From the NCBI RefSeq assembly GCF_004327285.1, contig NZ_QJUI01000002.1, positions 248,001-312,000 of the forward strand: a DNA stretch of 64,000 bases. Direction: 5' to 3'. How positions within the stretch are numbered: position 1 is the first letter of the stretch; every line of letters begins with the position of its first letter. Below the pieces are notes generated by a model. The model saw only the letters and a program-made list of their open reading frames with translations, had not been told where the DNA came from and made no database searches. Shown here one piece after another: positions 22,156 through 30,181 of the stretch. Source of the DNA: Phytopseudomonas daroniae. Lineage in GTDB: Bacteria; Pseudomonadota; Gammaproteobacteria; Pseudomonadales; Pseudomonadaceae. A program made the translations under genes and the position numbers.

Positions 22156-22433
22156 GGAAAACTCGCTCGAAGTTCAGGCCCGAAGCAGGCCCACATGGAT
22201 GGAGTTGCCACGCGACGTCAGCGTGCGCGACCGCTTGCCCGAGCAGCGTCACTGCAGGGGATTCACAAATCTTGACCGGAGCCAATCCGCAGAGGTTTAA
22301 GGTTTCTGCCGAAAGCAGCTGCGCCTGTGCCGTGCCCAGAGGAACGGCATGCGGATATCGCTTGGCAAAAAGATCGAACATGCAGCGCGCGCTACCCTCA
22401 AACCACGTAGAGCACAGACCGGAGGGAAGTGTC

Positions 22434-22571
22434 ATGAGCCAGCGAATACCAGAGGATCCTACCCAGGCACCCGGCACACCGGACACGCCGGGCGAACCGG
22501 CCCCTCTCGGTCACCCCCATGAACCGGACAACGATGTCTTACCGGAAAAACCGCAGCCAGACCCCGTATGA
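22434..22571 (+). CDS. Small proline-rich protein, 45 aa
   Basis: The tiny frame MSQRIPEDPTQAPGTPDTPG has an excellent ribosome site (GGAGGGAAG ending four bases before the ATG). The product is about one quarter proline, acidic, and certainly disordered, with no signal or membrane segment. I recognise no family. It heads the gene cluster running to 24550, 48 bp before the next start. CTACCCT at 22392-22398 resembles a sigma-S extended -10, which would fit stress induction, but this is weak. Confidence 0.6.
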   Translation: MSQRIPEDPTQAPGTPDTPGEPAPLGHPHEPDNDVLPEKPQPDPV

Positions 22572-22619
22572 CAGGGCGTGTATCCGGCTTCCCATCAACA
22601 ATCAGGCAGGAGTGAATCC

Positions 22620-23036
22620 ATGGTCGCCTTCGAACCGCAATCGCAACCCACTCGACAGGGCCCGGCACGTCAGAACGTAAGAGGCTGGGAGCGCTTGCTG
22701 TCCATCGGCGGCGGCCTGCTGCTGGCCGCACTGGGTGCAAGCAAACAAGGCCAGTTGGGTAATCGTCAATTGAGCGCCGGCAGCCTGCTGCTGTTGCGCG
22801 GCCTGAGCGGGCATTGCAGCGTGAAAAGCGCAGTGGACGATCCACTGGAAGAAATCCGTTACCTGCGTGCTCGCATCCAGCGCGCCCAGGAACTGCTGCT
22901 GATGGCCGAAGAACTGGCGGATCGCACCCGCACCGCGGCGACGCCTCCTGTGCCCCCCGCTCCAGCAGCCCCGGCACCCATGGATATCAATGTGCCGATC
23001 GCGGATGAATTCGCCAGCCGCGAGCAAAGCCGCTGA
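22620..23036 (+). CDS. DUF2892-like inner-membrane protein, 138 aa
   Basis: GWERLLSIGGGLLLAALGAS and a following LSAGSLLLLRGLSGHCSV segment (about 21-65) form the short paired membrane helices of the DUF2892/YgaP-tail type, often found in front of SRPBCC domains. The rest is a helical, coiled-coil-like stretch (DDPLEEIRYLRARIQRAQEL) and an Ala/Pro-rich tail. AGGAG precedes the ATG at 22620, which I prefer to the upstream frame start at 22578. Second gene of the cluster; the function is unknown. Confidence 0.65.
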   Translation: MVAFEPQSQPTRQGPARQNVRGWERLLSIGGGLLLAALGASKQGQLGNRQLSAGSLLLLRGLSGHCSVKSAVDDPLEEIRYLRARIQRAQELLLMAEELADRTRTAATPPVPPAPAAPAPMDINVPIADEFASREQSR

Positions 23037-23085
23037 GTCCGGCAATTGACGGACAGCCCTTTCAAGCATGAACAGGTGTAGCCAC

Positions 23086-23499
23086 ATGGACAACGACAGC
23101 AAAGAACGGCCGCACAAGCGCCCCACCAAGATCATCTCCGGGCACTGGCGACAGGACGCTCAGGAACAACTGCGCGCACGCATCCAGGCCGATCAGTCGC
23201 ATACCGACGAACTGGAGGCCTTGGCGCAGATGGCCCGTTCGACCATCGCCGATCTGGAAAATCCGGATGCCCCGCAGTCGCCGGATCGCCTGCGCGAAGC
23301 TGCCCGCCAGCTTGCCGCGCTACGCGATGCCTTGAACAGTGCCCGCGGCGACGCGGTTTACAAGGTAGAGCGCTTCGCCCACACCCATCCGTTTTGGCTG
23401 GCGGCAGGCGGTATCGCCCTTGGCTTCGCGCTCGGCCATGTGTTGTGCAAGCGTGAGCGCGCTCTCGAAAGTCACACGCGAAAAGGAGCCCTGCAATGA
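23086..23499 (+). CDS. YqjD/ElaB-like C-terminally anchored membrane protein
   Basis: A 137-residue protein: a long charged amphipathic helical region, then one membrane segment near the C-terminus (PFWLAAGGIALGFALGHVL, about 104-122) and a basic tail. This is the layout of YqjD/ElaB/DUF883 proteins, inner-membrane anchored and, for E. coli YqjD, ribosome-associated in stationary phase. The family link is by layout and context, not certain homology. The start at 23086 has AGGTG upstream. It overlaps the next gene by 4 bp (ATGA). Confidence 0.65.
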   Translation: MDNDSKERPHKRPTKIISGHWRQDAQEQLRARIQADQSHTDELEALAQMARSTIADLENPDAPQSPDRLREAARQLAALRDALNSARGDAVYKVERFAHTHPFWLAAGGIALGFALGHVLCKRERALESHTRKGALQ

Positions 23500-23900
23500 C
23501 TGAAGATCCGCGGCACCCCCCGGTAGATCCTTCCCTGCTCGGCCTGCTGCGCCAGCTGACTCGCGAAGTGCAAACGCTCTTCACCAAAGAGTTGGCACTG
23601 GCCAAGGTCGAGCTCAACGCCTCCCTGCAGGCCACCAAGACCGGCATCGCCGCGGTAGCCATCGGGGCTATCGTGCTGCTGTGCGGTGTGCTGATGCTGC
23701 TGCTTTCCGCCGTGTACGGGCTGAGCACCGTGGTAGCGCCCTGGCTGGCCGCCCTGATCGTGGGCGTAGTGGTCATCGTGATCGGCCTGATCATACTGAA
23801 GATCGGCCAGCAGAAATTCACACCTTCTCAACTCACCCCCGAACGCACCCTGGACTCCTTGCAGAAGGACAAGGAAGCCGTGCAGAGGCAAATGTCATGA
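23496..23900 (+). CDS. YqjE-like / holin-superfamily III membrane protein
   Basis: A 134-residue protein of the DUF1469 (Phage_holin_3_6, YqjE) type. It has an N-terminal amphipathic stretch LRQLTREVQTLFTKELALAK, then two long hydrophobic helices (about 50-72 and 80-103) and a polar tail. Despite the name it is a housekeeping envelope protein, not phage. It is tightly coupled at both sides: it overlaps the upstream gene and overlaps the DUF3618 gene by 4 bp (ATGA). The gene pair mirrors yqjD-yqjE in enterobacteria. Confidence 0.8.
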   Translation: MTEDPRHPPVDPSLLGLLRQLTREVQTLFTKELALAKVELNASLQATKTGIAAVAIGAIVLLCGVLMLLLSAVYGLSTVVAPWLAALIVGVVVIVIGLIILKIGQQKFTPSQLTPERTLDSLQKDKEAVQRQMS

Positions 23901-24550
23901 GTACCAATAGCAGCATTGCAGCCGAATCGCGCAAACCGCCGGAAATCCTCGAGCAGGAAATCGACCAGCAACGCAGCCGCATCGACGCTCTGATCGATGA
24001 CGTGGAAGCGCGCCTGACCCCTCAATACCTGATCGATCAGGCTCTGGCCTACGGGCGTGAAAGCGGCGGCCTGGAAATAGCCGAGCGCCTGGGGCAAACC
24101 CTGAAATCCAACCCGGTTCCCGTGGCCATGACCGCCATCGGCCTGGCCTGGTTGGCCGTGGAACAGACGCGCGCACGCGCGCAACCGGCAACCGATTTCG
24201 AGCATCCCGAAGATCATGAATCCCTGGCCGATGCGCTGCACGAAGCGAAACAGTCGCTGCACCAAGGCACCTTCGCGGCCAGACAGAAGCTGCATGATCT
24301 TGCCGACAGTGCGGAAACGGTCAAGAACCAGGTGAAACAGGGAGCCGACAAGCTGAACCTGGCACTGCATCGCCGCCCCTGGGCATTCGCCGCAGCGGGC
24401 CTGGCGCTGGGCGCGGTGATCGGCATTCTGGGCACGGCCCGCAAGGATGAAGTCGAGACCGAGACCTATGAAGTTCCGGATCTGGACGACGGTTTCGACG
24501 ATCTGGACGATCTGGACGACGAACCGCCCTTCCGCCCCGGCGCAATTTAG
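23897..24550 (+). CDS. DUF3618-domain membrane protein
   Basis: A 217-residue protein. The N-terminal PPEILEQEIDQQRSRIDALI segment is the DUF3618 motif; a membrane segment lies near 78-90 (VPVAMTAIGLAWLAV) and another near 157-178 (RPWAFAAAGLALGAVIGILG). Between them is a helical region with YqjD/apolipoprotein-like charge pattern, and the tail is strongly acidic with a DDLDD repeat. Last gene of the cluster, 70 bp before a perfect terminator. A role in envelope stress is inferred from the neighbours only. Confidence 0.8.
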   Translation: MSTNSSIAAESRKPPEILEQEIDQQRSRIDALIDDVEARLTPQYLIDQALAYGRESGGLEIAERLGQTLKSNPVPVAMTAIGLAWLAVEQTRARAQPATDFEHPEDHESLADALHEAKQSLHQGTFAARQKLHDLADSAETVKNQVKQGADKLNLALHRRPWAFAAAGLALGAVIGILGTARKDEVETETYEVPDLDDGFDDLDDLDDEPPFRPGAI

Positions 24551-24620
24551 ATCATCGAGGATTCTTGCGACTGGAAGGCACCGGCCATGTCGCAAGACCA
24601 ATGCTTTTCACGCAGAAACG

Positions 24621-24646
24621 AAAAAAGCGCCCTAGGGCGCTTTTTT
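24621..24646. terminator. Bidirectional Rho-independent terminator
   Basis: A-run, GCGCCCTAGGGCGC palindrome and T-run: AAAAAAGCGCCC is the exact inverse of GGGCGCTTTTTT. It ends the YqjDE/DUF3618 cluster on the plus strand and the tRNA transcript on the minus strand. Confidence 0.95.
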
Positions 24647-24687
24647 GCGTTGCTTCCGGGTGTTCAGTGGGCCCTGGAAGCTATATA

Positions 24688-24764
24688 TGGCGCAGCGGAC
24701 GGGACTCGAACCCGCGACCCCCGGCGTGACAGGCCGGTATTCTAACCGACTGAACTACCGCTGC
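24688..24764 (-). tRNA. tRNA-Asp (GTC)
   Basis: The 77-nt cloverleaf on the minus strand has acceptor GCAGCGG paired with CCGCTGC, discriminator G, an encoded CCA, anticodon loop CTGTCAC giving GTC, and the GGTTCGAGTCC T-arm. It lies 13 bp downstream of tRNA-Val on the same transcript. Confidence 0.97.
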
Positions 24765-24777
24765 GCATACTACGAGT

Positions 24778-24853
24778 TGGTGGGTGATGACGGGATCGAA
24801 CCGCCGACCCTCTGCTTGTAAGGCAGATGCTCTCCCAGCTGAGCTAATCACCC
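24778..24853 (-). tRNA. tRNA-Val (TAC)
   Basis: The 76-nt cloverleaf on the minus strand has acceptor GGGTGAT/ATCACCC, discriminator A, an encoded CCA, and anticodon TAC in the loop CTTACAA. First of the two-tRNA transcript, immediately downstream of a good promoter. Confidence 0.97.
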
Positions 24854-24874
24854 TTCACTCTCGAAGTGGGGCGC

Positions 24875-24903
24875 ATTCTAGAGAGCGACCCGCACCTTGG
24901 CAA
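24875..24903 (-). promoter_or_regulatory. Sigma-70 promoter of the tRNA pair
   Basis: On the minus strand, -35 TTGCCA (24903-24898) and -10 TAGAAT (24880-24875) are separated by exactly 17 bp. They are followed by the GC-rich discriminator GCGCCCC, as usual at stringently controlled stable-RNA promoters. Confidence 0.85.
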
Positions 24904-25164
24904 CCCCCTTTCTGAAAAAAATTTATCGGAGTTCCAAAGGCTTAGGAATTCAGAGCGGAAACCTCCACACCCCTCGATACAGGGTTGGCCTAATCAGCCG
25001 CCGGAAGGAATAATGCGCCCTCGCGCTGGTCTGATCGTCGCGCGGCATGTTTCACCATCTGCCGCCAGACGGCCCACGCTCTGTGCCTATGCAGAAGCCC
25101 TGCGCCCGGACTCATGATTTTTTGCGCGCCAAGCGCGCGCCCGCTAACTGGAGACACCCCGCTC
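24904..25164. other. Intergenic region upstream of rdgC
   Basis: Beyond the tRNA promoter I see no gene, terminator or repeat here. A short AT-rich patch lies near 24905-24945 (CTGAAAAAAATTTATCGG). The rdgC ribosome site GGAG lies at its right end. Confidence 0.5.
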
Positions 25165-26085
25165 ATGTGGTTTCGCAACCTGCTGGTCTATCGCCTCACC
25201 CAAGACGTTCCCTTCGATACCGAAACGCTCGAAGCAGCGCTGGCCGCCAAACCTGCACGGCCCTGCGCCAGCCAGGAACTGGCCACCTACGGTTTCATCG
25301 CACCGTTCGGTAAAGGTGCCGACGCGCCACTGGTACATGAAAGCCAGGGCTTCCTGCTGCTCGCCGCACGCAAGGAAGAACGCATCCTGCCCGGCAGCGT
25401 GGTCAAGGACGCCGTGAAGGAAAAGGTCGACGAGATCGAAAACGAGCAGATGCGCAAGGTCTACAAGAAGGAGCGCGACCAGATCAAGGACGAGATCGTC
25501 CAGGCCTTCCTGCCGCGTGCCTTCATCCGCAAGTCCGCCACCTTCGCGGCCATCGCCCCGGCCCAGGGCTTGATCCTGGTCGACGCCTCCAGCCCGAAAC
25601 GTGCCGAAGACCTGCTGTCCACCCTGCGCGAAGCCATCGGCTCGCTGCCAGTTCGCCCGCTGACCGTGAAGATCGCCCCGAGCGCGACCATGACCGACTG
25701 GGTGAAGACGCAGAAGTCCGCGGAAGGCTTCTACGTTCTGGACGAATGCGAGCTGCGCGACACCCACGAAGATGGTGGCGTGGTGCGCTGCAAGCGCCAG
25801 GATCTGACCGGTGACGAAATCCAGCTGCACATGACCTCCGGCAAGCAGGTCGTGCAACTGTCCCTGGCCTGGCAGGACAAGCTATCCTTCGTGCTCGACG
25901 ACAAGCTGGTGGTCAAACGCCTGCGCTTCGAAGACCTGCTGCAAGAGCAGGCCGAACAGGATGGCGGCGACGACAACCTCGGCCAGCTGGATGCCAGCTT
26001 CACCCTGATGATGCTGACCCTGGTGGAATTCCTGCCATCGCTTTTCGAAGCACTGGGCGGCGAAGACACCCCGCAGGGAATATAA
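25165..26085 (+). CDS. rdgC: Recombination-associated protein RdgC
   Basis: A 306-residue DNA-binding ring protein that coats double-stranded DNA and restrains RecA; it forms a homodimeric ring. The start [18 protein letters not shown] is the family hallmark, as are FIAPFGK (about 48-54) and the C-terminal [24 protein letters not shown] end. I use the ATG at 25165 with GGAG upstream instead of the in-frame codon 17 residues earlier. It stands alone, with tRNAs behind and a transporter ahead. Confidence 0.97.
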   Translation: MWFRNLLVYRLTQDVPFDTETLEAALAAKPARPCASQELATYGFIAPFGKGADAPLVHESQGFLLLAARKEERILPGSVVKDAVKEKVDEIENEQMRKVYKKERDQIKDEIVQAFLPRAFIRKSATFAAIAPAQGLILVDASSPKRAEDLLSTLREAIGSLPVRPLTVKIAPSATMTDWVKTQKSAEGFYVLDECELRDTHEDGGVVRCKRQDLTGDEIQLHMTSGKQVVQLSLAWQDKLSFVLDDKLVVKRLRFEDLLQEQAEQDGGDDNLGQLDASFTLMMLTLVEFLPSLFEALGGEDTPQGI

Positions 26086-26087
26086 AA

Positions 26088-26163
26088 GGCAGCGGCAAGC
26101 CTCAAGCCGCAAGTGAAAGCAGGTCTGCACGAGGCTCTGGCTTTTGGCTTGCCGCTGCTCCTC
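26088..26163. repeat. Inverted-repeat intergenic element (GCAAGCC type), copy 1
   Basis: GGCAGCGGCAAGCC at the left and GGCTTGCCGCTGCTCC at the right are inverted repeats about 45 bp apart. Between them are internal CAAGCCGCAAG words. It begins right after the rdgC stop. A related word cluster occurs at 29765-29857. Such CAAGCxGCAAGC sequences are widely scattered in Pseudomonas intergenic DNA. Confidence 0.6.
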
Positions 26164-26227
26164 TAACAATAACCGGCTCTGCCTGCCCGCTGCGGAGCCA
26201 GCCTTCTGTCGCTACGGAAACATAACC

Positions 26228-27169
26228 ATGTCTGCCTTGATCGCCCTGAGCCGCTTCGTCGGCAACACCTTCGCCCTGTGGGTACTGCTGTTCGCCGTTC
26301 TGGCCTTTCTGCTGCCCAGCGCCTTCTTGCCGCTGACGTCGTGGATAGTGCCGCTGCTCGGCCTGATCATGTTCGGCATGGGCCTGACCCTCAAGGCCGC
26401 GGATTTCCGCGAAGTGGCCCGGCATCCACTGCGGGTGCTGATCGGCGTGCTCGCACAATTCATCATCATGCCGTGTCTGGCCTGGCTACTCTGCAAGTTG
26501 TTCGCCTTGCCGGCGGAAATCGCTGTGGGCGTGATTCTGGTCGGCTGCTGCCCGGGCGGCACCGCTTCCAACGTCATCACCTGGTTCGCCAAGGGTGACG
26601 TAGCGCTGTCCGTTGGTATCACTGCAGTGACTACCCTGATGGCACCGATCGTCACTCCCGCGCTGATTTGGCTGCTGGCTTCCGAATGGCTGCCAGTTTC
26701 CTTCTGGGCCATGTTCAGTTCGATTCTTCAGATGGTGCTGCTGCCGATCGTCCTTGGACTGGTCGCACAACGACTGCTGGGCGAACGCGTGAAGCTGGCA
26801 ATCGATGTATTGCCACTGATCTCGGTGGTTTCTATCGTCGCGATCGTCGCGGCAGTGGTTGCCGCCAGCCAGGCGAAGATCGCCGAATCCGGCCTGCTGA
26901 TCATGGCCGTGGTGATCCTGCACAACAGCCTCGGGCTCGGCCTCGGCTACCTGGCCGGAGTGCTCACCGGTATGCCGCTGGCCCAGCGCAAAACGCTGTC
27001 CATCGAAGTCGGCATGCAGAACTCCGGGCTTGGCGCCGCCCTGGCCAGTGCTCACTTCTCACCGCTGGCGGCTGTGCCCAGCGCGCTGTTCAGCGTGTGG
27101 CACAACCTCTCTGGTGCGCTGCTGGCGACCGTTCTACGACGCCTGAAGGACGACAAGCAGGAAAGCTGA
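26228..27169 (+). CDS. BASS-family Na+-dependent symporter
   Basis: A 313-residue inner-membrane protein of the bile acid:sodium symporter family with about ten helices in two inverted repeats. Seen motifs are [16 protein letters not shown] (about 46-61), [15 protein letters not shown] (about 105-119) and [13 protein letters not shown] (about 259-271), the Na+-binding crossover regions. Bacterial members carry pantoate, 2-oxo acids or other organic anions; the substrate here is unknown. I start at [10 protein letters not shown] because the longer frame begins in the preceding repeat. Confidence 0.88.
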   Translation: MSALIALSRFVGNTFALWVLLFAVLAFLLPSAFLPLTSWIVPLLGLIMFGMGLTLKAADFREVARHPLRVLIGVLAQFIIMPCLAWLLCKLFALPAEIAVGVILVGCCPGGTASNVITWFAKGDVALSVGITAVTTLMAPIVTPALIWLLASEWLPVSFWAMFSSILQMVLLPIVLGLVAQRLLGERVKLAIDVLPLISVVSIVAIVAAVVAASQAKIAESGLLIMAVVILHNSLGLGLGYLAGVLTGMPLAQRKTLSIEVGMQNSGLGAALASAHFSPLAAVPSALFSVWHNLSGALLATVLRRLKDDKQES

Positions 27170-27189
27170 CCAGGCGATAGCGGACGGTC

Positions 27190-27312
27190 GTAGGATGGGT
27201 GCAACCCATCGGTAATTGATGGGGTTCACCTGCGCGGCCCGACCCGTCCACCGCTCCGCAATCGCAATGGTGGATGAAAAGAGCGCCAGCTACGCGCCCC
27301 GATCCACCCTAC
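27190..27312. repeat. GTAGG-ended inverted-repeat element, copy 1 (123 bp)
   Basis: It starts GTAGGATGGGT and ends with ACCCTAC preceded by GATCC, which is the inverse of GTAGGGTGGATC. Internal CAACCCATC / GATGGGGTT arms add another stem. It resembles the 158-bp element at 43337-43494. No coding content. Confidence 0.6.
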
Positions 27313-27369
27313 GGCCGCTATCGCCTTATCTCGGTCGGCTCTGGCGTCATGGCAACCCCTGCAGCCGAT

Positions 27370-27397
27370 TTGCCCTGCCAGGCACTTCATGCACAAT
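27370..27397 (+). promoter_or_regulatory. Candidate sugE promoter
   Basis: TTGCCC (27370-27375), 16 bp, CACAAT (27392-27397). Transcription from here would start near 27404, just before the guanidine-II-type hairpin, giving a leader of about 40 nt. Confidence 0.45.
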
Positions 27398-27404
27398 AGT
27401 GAGT

Positions 27405-27437
27405 GGCGCACGCCGGGGACGACCCCACACAGTGGAG
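27405..27437 (+). promoter_or_regulatory. Guanidine-II (mini-ykkC) type riboswitch hairpin
   Basis: GGGG-ACGA-CCCC (27415-27426) is a perfect 4-bp stem with the ACGR tetraloop that binds guanidinium in the guanidine-II class. It lies 5 bases before GTGGAG, the sugE ribosome site. This class normally has two such hairpins in tandem; the adjacent GGC-GCAC-GCC (27405-27414) is a stem without the ACGR loop, so only one canonical half is seen. Known: the class controls sugE/gdx exporters. The call is strong because of this context. Confidence 0.6.
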
Positions 27438-27444
27438 TCGTTCC

Positions 27445-27762
27445 ATGTCCTGGATCATTCTGTTCTTCGCCGGCCTGTTCGAGGTCGGCTGGGCCATCGG
27501 CCTGAAGTACACCGACGGTTTCAGCCGCCCCCTTCCGACCCTGCTTACGGTTGCCGCCATGGTGGTCAGCCTGACGCTGCTCGGCCTGGCCATGAAGGAA
27601 CTGCCCCTGGGCACCGCCTACGCTATCTGGACAGGCGTCGGCGCGGTGGGCACGGTGATCGCCGGCATCATCCTGTTCGGCGAGTCCATGGCACTGCTGC
27701 GCCTGGCCAGCGTGGCACTGATCATCTGCGACCTGATCGGGCTGAAGCTGAGCCACGGCTGA
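27445..27762 (+). CDS. sugE: Guanidinium exporter Gdx (SugE), small multidrug resistance family
   Basis: A 105-residue four-helix SMR protein that exchanges guanidinium for protons as an antiparallel dimer. [20 protein letters not shown] carries the essential Glu13, and KYTDGF, the [14 protein letters not shown] helix (about 63-76) and IGLKLS end match E. coli SugE closely. It is the Gdx rather than the EmrE subtype. The ATG at 27445 is preferred to the upstream frame start because of GGAG and the leader RNA. A perfect terminator follows the stop. Confidence 0.93.
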   Translation: MSWIILFFAGLFEVGWAIGLKYTDGFSRPLPTLLTVAAMVVSLTLLGLAMKELPLGTAYAIWTGVGAVGTVIAGIILFGESMALLRLASVALIICDLIGLKLSHG

Positions 27763-27764
27763 AA

Positions 27765-27796
27765 CGAAAGAGCCCGCCAATTGGCGGGCTCTTTCG
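27765..27796. terminator. Bidirectional terminator between sugE and the MFS-acyltransferase gene
   Basis: GAAAGAGCCCGCC-AATT-GGCGGGCTCTTTC is a perfect palindrome with A and T runs on opposite sides, located directly after the sugE stop and before the convergent gene end. Confidence 0.92.
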
Positions 27797-27844
27797 TTTA
27801 TGCACTGCGACGAAGGAATCGCAGCTGGTACCTCCACAATCGAA

Positions 27845-29719
27845 TCAGCGCTTGTCTCCACGCAATGCCGAGACCTCGGCTTGCAACACCTGGCGCGTGG
27901 CCGCAGCCGCCTCGATCGGCATCCCGGCGATCAGGTCGACGCGCGACCAGAAGCGGCGGAACAACCGTTTCTGCGGATCGCGACTGAAGATACTGCCCCA
28001 CAGGCCACCCAAGGCCATGGGAATCACTGGCACCGGATTGTCCTGCAGAATGCGTTCGACACCTGCCTTGAATTCGCTGATCTCGCCGTCGGCGGTCAGC
28101 TTGCCTTCGGGAAAAATGCACACCACCTCGCCGTTACGCAGGTATTCGCCAATGCGCTTGAACGCCGCGTCGAACACCAGCAGATCCTCGCTGCGTCCGG
28201 CGATTGGCACGGTGCCGGCGGTACGGAAAATGAAGTTGAGCAGCGGCAGGTTGTAGATCTTGTAGTACATGACGAAGCGTATCGGCCGACGCACCGCGCC
28301 ACCGATCAGCAGCGCATCGACGAACGACACGTGGTTGCACACCAGCACCGCCGGCCCCTCGTCCGGAATGGCGTCCAGGCCCTTGTGCGACACCCGGTAC
28401 ATCGAGTGCCCGAGCAGCCAGATGAGGAAGCGCATGGTGAACTCGGGGACGATCTTGAAGATGTAGCTGTTGACCGCCACGTTCATCAGCGAAACGACCA
28501 GGAACAGCTGCGGGATCGACAAGCCGGCAACGCTGAGAAAGAGGATCGACACCAGTGCCGATACCACCATGAACAGCGCGTTGAGAATGTTGTTCGCGGC
28601 AATCACCCGGGCCCGCTCGTTCTCGGCGGTTCGCGACTGGATCAGGGCGTACAGCGGCACGATGTAGAAACCGCCGAACACGCCAATGCCGAGAATAGAG
28701 CCCAGCACCCACCAGGCATGGCCATAACCGAGCAGCGCCAGCCAGCTGTGCGGTTGCGCCGCCTCGGGCACGCCGCCCGAGCCCCACCACAGCAGAATGC
28801 CGAACAGCGACAGGCCAATGGAGCCGAACGGCACCAGGCCGATCTCCACCTTGTGCCCGCTCATCCGCTCGCAGAGCATCGAACCGAGCGCGATGCCTAC
28901 CGAAAATACGGTAAGGATCAGCGTGACCACACTCTCGTCCCCGTGCAGCCATTCCTTCGAATAGGCCGGAATCTGCGTCAGGTACACCGCGCCGAGAAAC
29001 CAGAACCAGGAGTTGCCGACCAGCGAACGTGATACGACCTTGGGCTGCGTGAGACCCATGCGCAAGGTCAGCCAGGTCTGGCGCAGGATGTTCCAATCCA
29101 GGGTCAGGTCAGGCAACGCGGCATCCGCGCGCGGAATACCACGGCTGGACAGGTAGCCCAGCACTGACACCAGCACCACCGAAGAGGCGACGATCACCCC
29201 GTAATGCGCGCTGGTGAGCATCAGCCCAGCACCGATGGTGCCGGCCAGGATCGCCAGAAAGGTACCCATTTCCACCAGGGCGTTGCCGCCGACCAGCTCC
29301 TCGGGCTTCAGCGCCTGGGGAAGGATCGAGTACTTCACCGGGCCGAACAGCGCCGACTGCAGCCCCATGGCGAACAGCACCGCGAGCATCAGCGTCAGGT
29401 TGCCGAGCAGCACGCCGACCGCGCCGACCAGCATGATGAAAATCTCGAAGAACTTGAGCCGGCGGATCAGCCAGTCCTTGGCGAACTTTTCACCGAACTG
29501 CCCACCGAGTGCGGAGAACAGGAAGAACGGCAGAATGAACAGCATGGCGGCCAGGTTGACCAGCAGATCACGATCCGTGTCGAGGCTGAGCTTGAACAGA
29601 ATCGCGAGGATCAACGACTGCTTGAAGATGTTGTCGTTGAATGCACCGAGCAGCTGCGTGATGAAGAACGGCAGGAAGCGCCTGCTCTTCAGCAGGGCGA
29701 ATTGCGAATGCTGGCTCAT
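27845..29719 (-). CDS. MFS transporter fused to 1-acyl-glycerol-3-phosphate acyltransferase (LplT-PlsC type)
   Basis: A 624-residue two-part membrane protein. Residues about 1-410 form a 12-helix MFS domain resembling the lysophospholipid flippase LplT (FFITQLLGAFNDNIFKQSL near the start). The C-terminal part is a PlsC acyltransferase with the HX4D box NHVSFVD (about 460-466) and FPEGKLTADG (about 543-552). The fusion parallels LplT-Aas: flip lysophospholipid in and re-acylate it. Unlike Aas there is no acyl-ACP synthetase domain. I start at MSQHSQFALL, with GGAAGG upstream. It is convergent with sugE. Confidence 0.88.
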   Translation of the reverse strand: MSQHSQFALLKSRRFLPFFITQLLGAFNDNIFKQSLILAILFKLSLDTDRDLLVNLAAMLFILPFFLFSALGGQFGEKFAKDWLIRRLKFFEIFIMLVGAVGVLLGNLTLMLAVLFAMGLQSALFGPVKYSILPQALKPEELVGGNALVEMGTFLAILAGTIGAGLMLTSAHYGVIVASSVVLVSVLGYLSSRGIPRADAALPDLTLDWNILRQTWLTLRMGLTQPKVVSRSLVGNSWFWFLGAVYLTQIPAYSKEWLHGDESVVTLILTVFSVGIALGSMLCERMSGHKVEIGLVPFGSIGLSLFGILLWWGSGGVPEAAQPHSWLALLGYGHAWWVLGSILGIGVFGGFYIVPLYALIQSRTAENERARVIAANNILNALFMVVSALVSILFLSVAGLSIPQLFLVVSLMNVAVNSYIFKIVPEFTMRFLIWLLGHSMYRVSHKGLDAIPDEGPAVLVCNHVSFVDALLIGGAVRRPIRFVMYYKIYNLPLLNFIFRTAGTVPIAGRSEDLLVFDAAFKRIGEYLRNGEVVCIFPEGKLTADGEISEFKAGVERILQDNPVPVIPMALGGLWGSIFSRDPQKRLFRRFWSRVDLIAGMPIEAAAATRQVLQAEVSALRGDKR

Positions 29720-29764
29720 CGATACCTTCCCTATTGGTGATTCGCTGAGCATTGGACTCGACGA

Positions 29765-29857
29765 GAGCTGCAAGCCGCAAGCCTCAAGCTGCAAGAAAAA
29801 GCCAAGAGCCTGCGGATGGCCCTTAGCTGTCGCTCGTGGCTTGTGACTTGGCGCTGC
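29765..29857. repeat. CAAGCCGCAAG-type intergenic repeat, copy 2
   Basis: GCTGCAAGCCGCAAG, CCTCAAGCTGCAAG and, on the right, GCTTGTGACTTGGCGCTGC form an imperfect inverted array between two minus-strand genes. The array ends at the azlD stop. It is related to 26088-26163. Confidence 0.5.
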
Positions 29858-30181
29858 TCAAATCTGCCCCATCGCCCAGCGCAGCAGGAAGAAGATCAGC
29901 AGACCGCCGCCAATGGTCGCCAGCAGGTGCCGGGTTACCACCGCGATGGCAATGGTCGCCAGCCCTGCCAGGAGATAGGCGTTGTCCCAGCGCAGAGCCC
30001 AGTGCTCGCCGTCCGGCAGCAACATGCCGGGCACCACGATGGCCGTGAGCACGGCGGTCGGCACGTAATGCAGGGCCTGGCGCACTGCCTGGGGAAAGCG
30101 CAGATCGGGAAAGGCGAACAGGCTGTAGCGCGTGGCGAAAGTGATCGCCAGCATGCCGAAAATCAGCATCCAGTTTTCCAT
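29858..30181 (-). CDS. azlD: AzlD-family branched-chain amino acid export subunit
   Basis: A 107-residue inner-membrane protein with about four helices, the small partner of AzlC in the LIV-E exporter family. The start MENWMLIFGMLAITFATRY and the PAVLTAIVVPGML-like helix (about 43-56) are typical. Its ATG overlaps the azlC stop by one base (TGATG), so translation is coupled. The TTG two codons upstream is less likely. Confidence 0.88.
   Translation of the reverse strand: MENWMLIFGMLAITFATRYSLFAFPDLRFPQAVRQALHYVPTAVLTAIVVPGMLLPDGEHWALRWDNAYLLAGLATIAIAVVTRHLLATIGGGLLIFFLLRWAMGQI

Noticed and set aside
23496..23900. Phage holin / prophage remnant
   Set aside because: The holin-like name comes from a superfamily label. 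The gene is part of a YqjD/YqjE-type host cluster and no phage genes are nearby.
24688..24853. tRNA genes as an integration site for a genomic island
   Set aside because: No integrase and no repeated tRNA 3' end were found within the window on either side.
27405..27414. Second canonical guanidine-II hairpin
   Set aside because: The stem GGC/GCC encloses GCAC, not ACGR, so it was recorded only as a possible degenerate partner.
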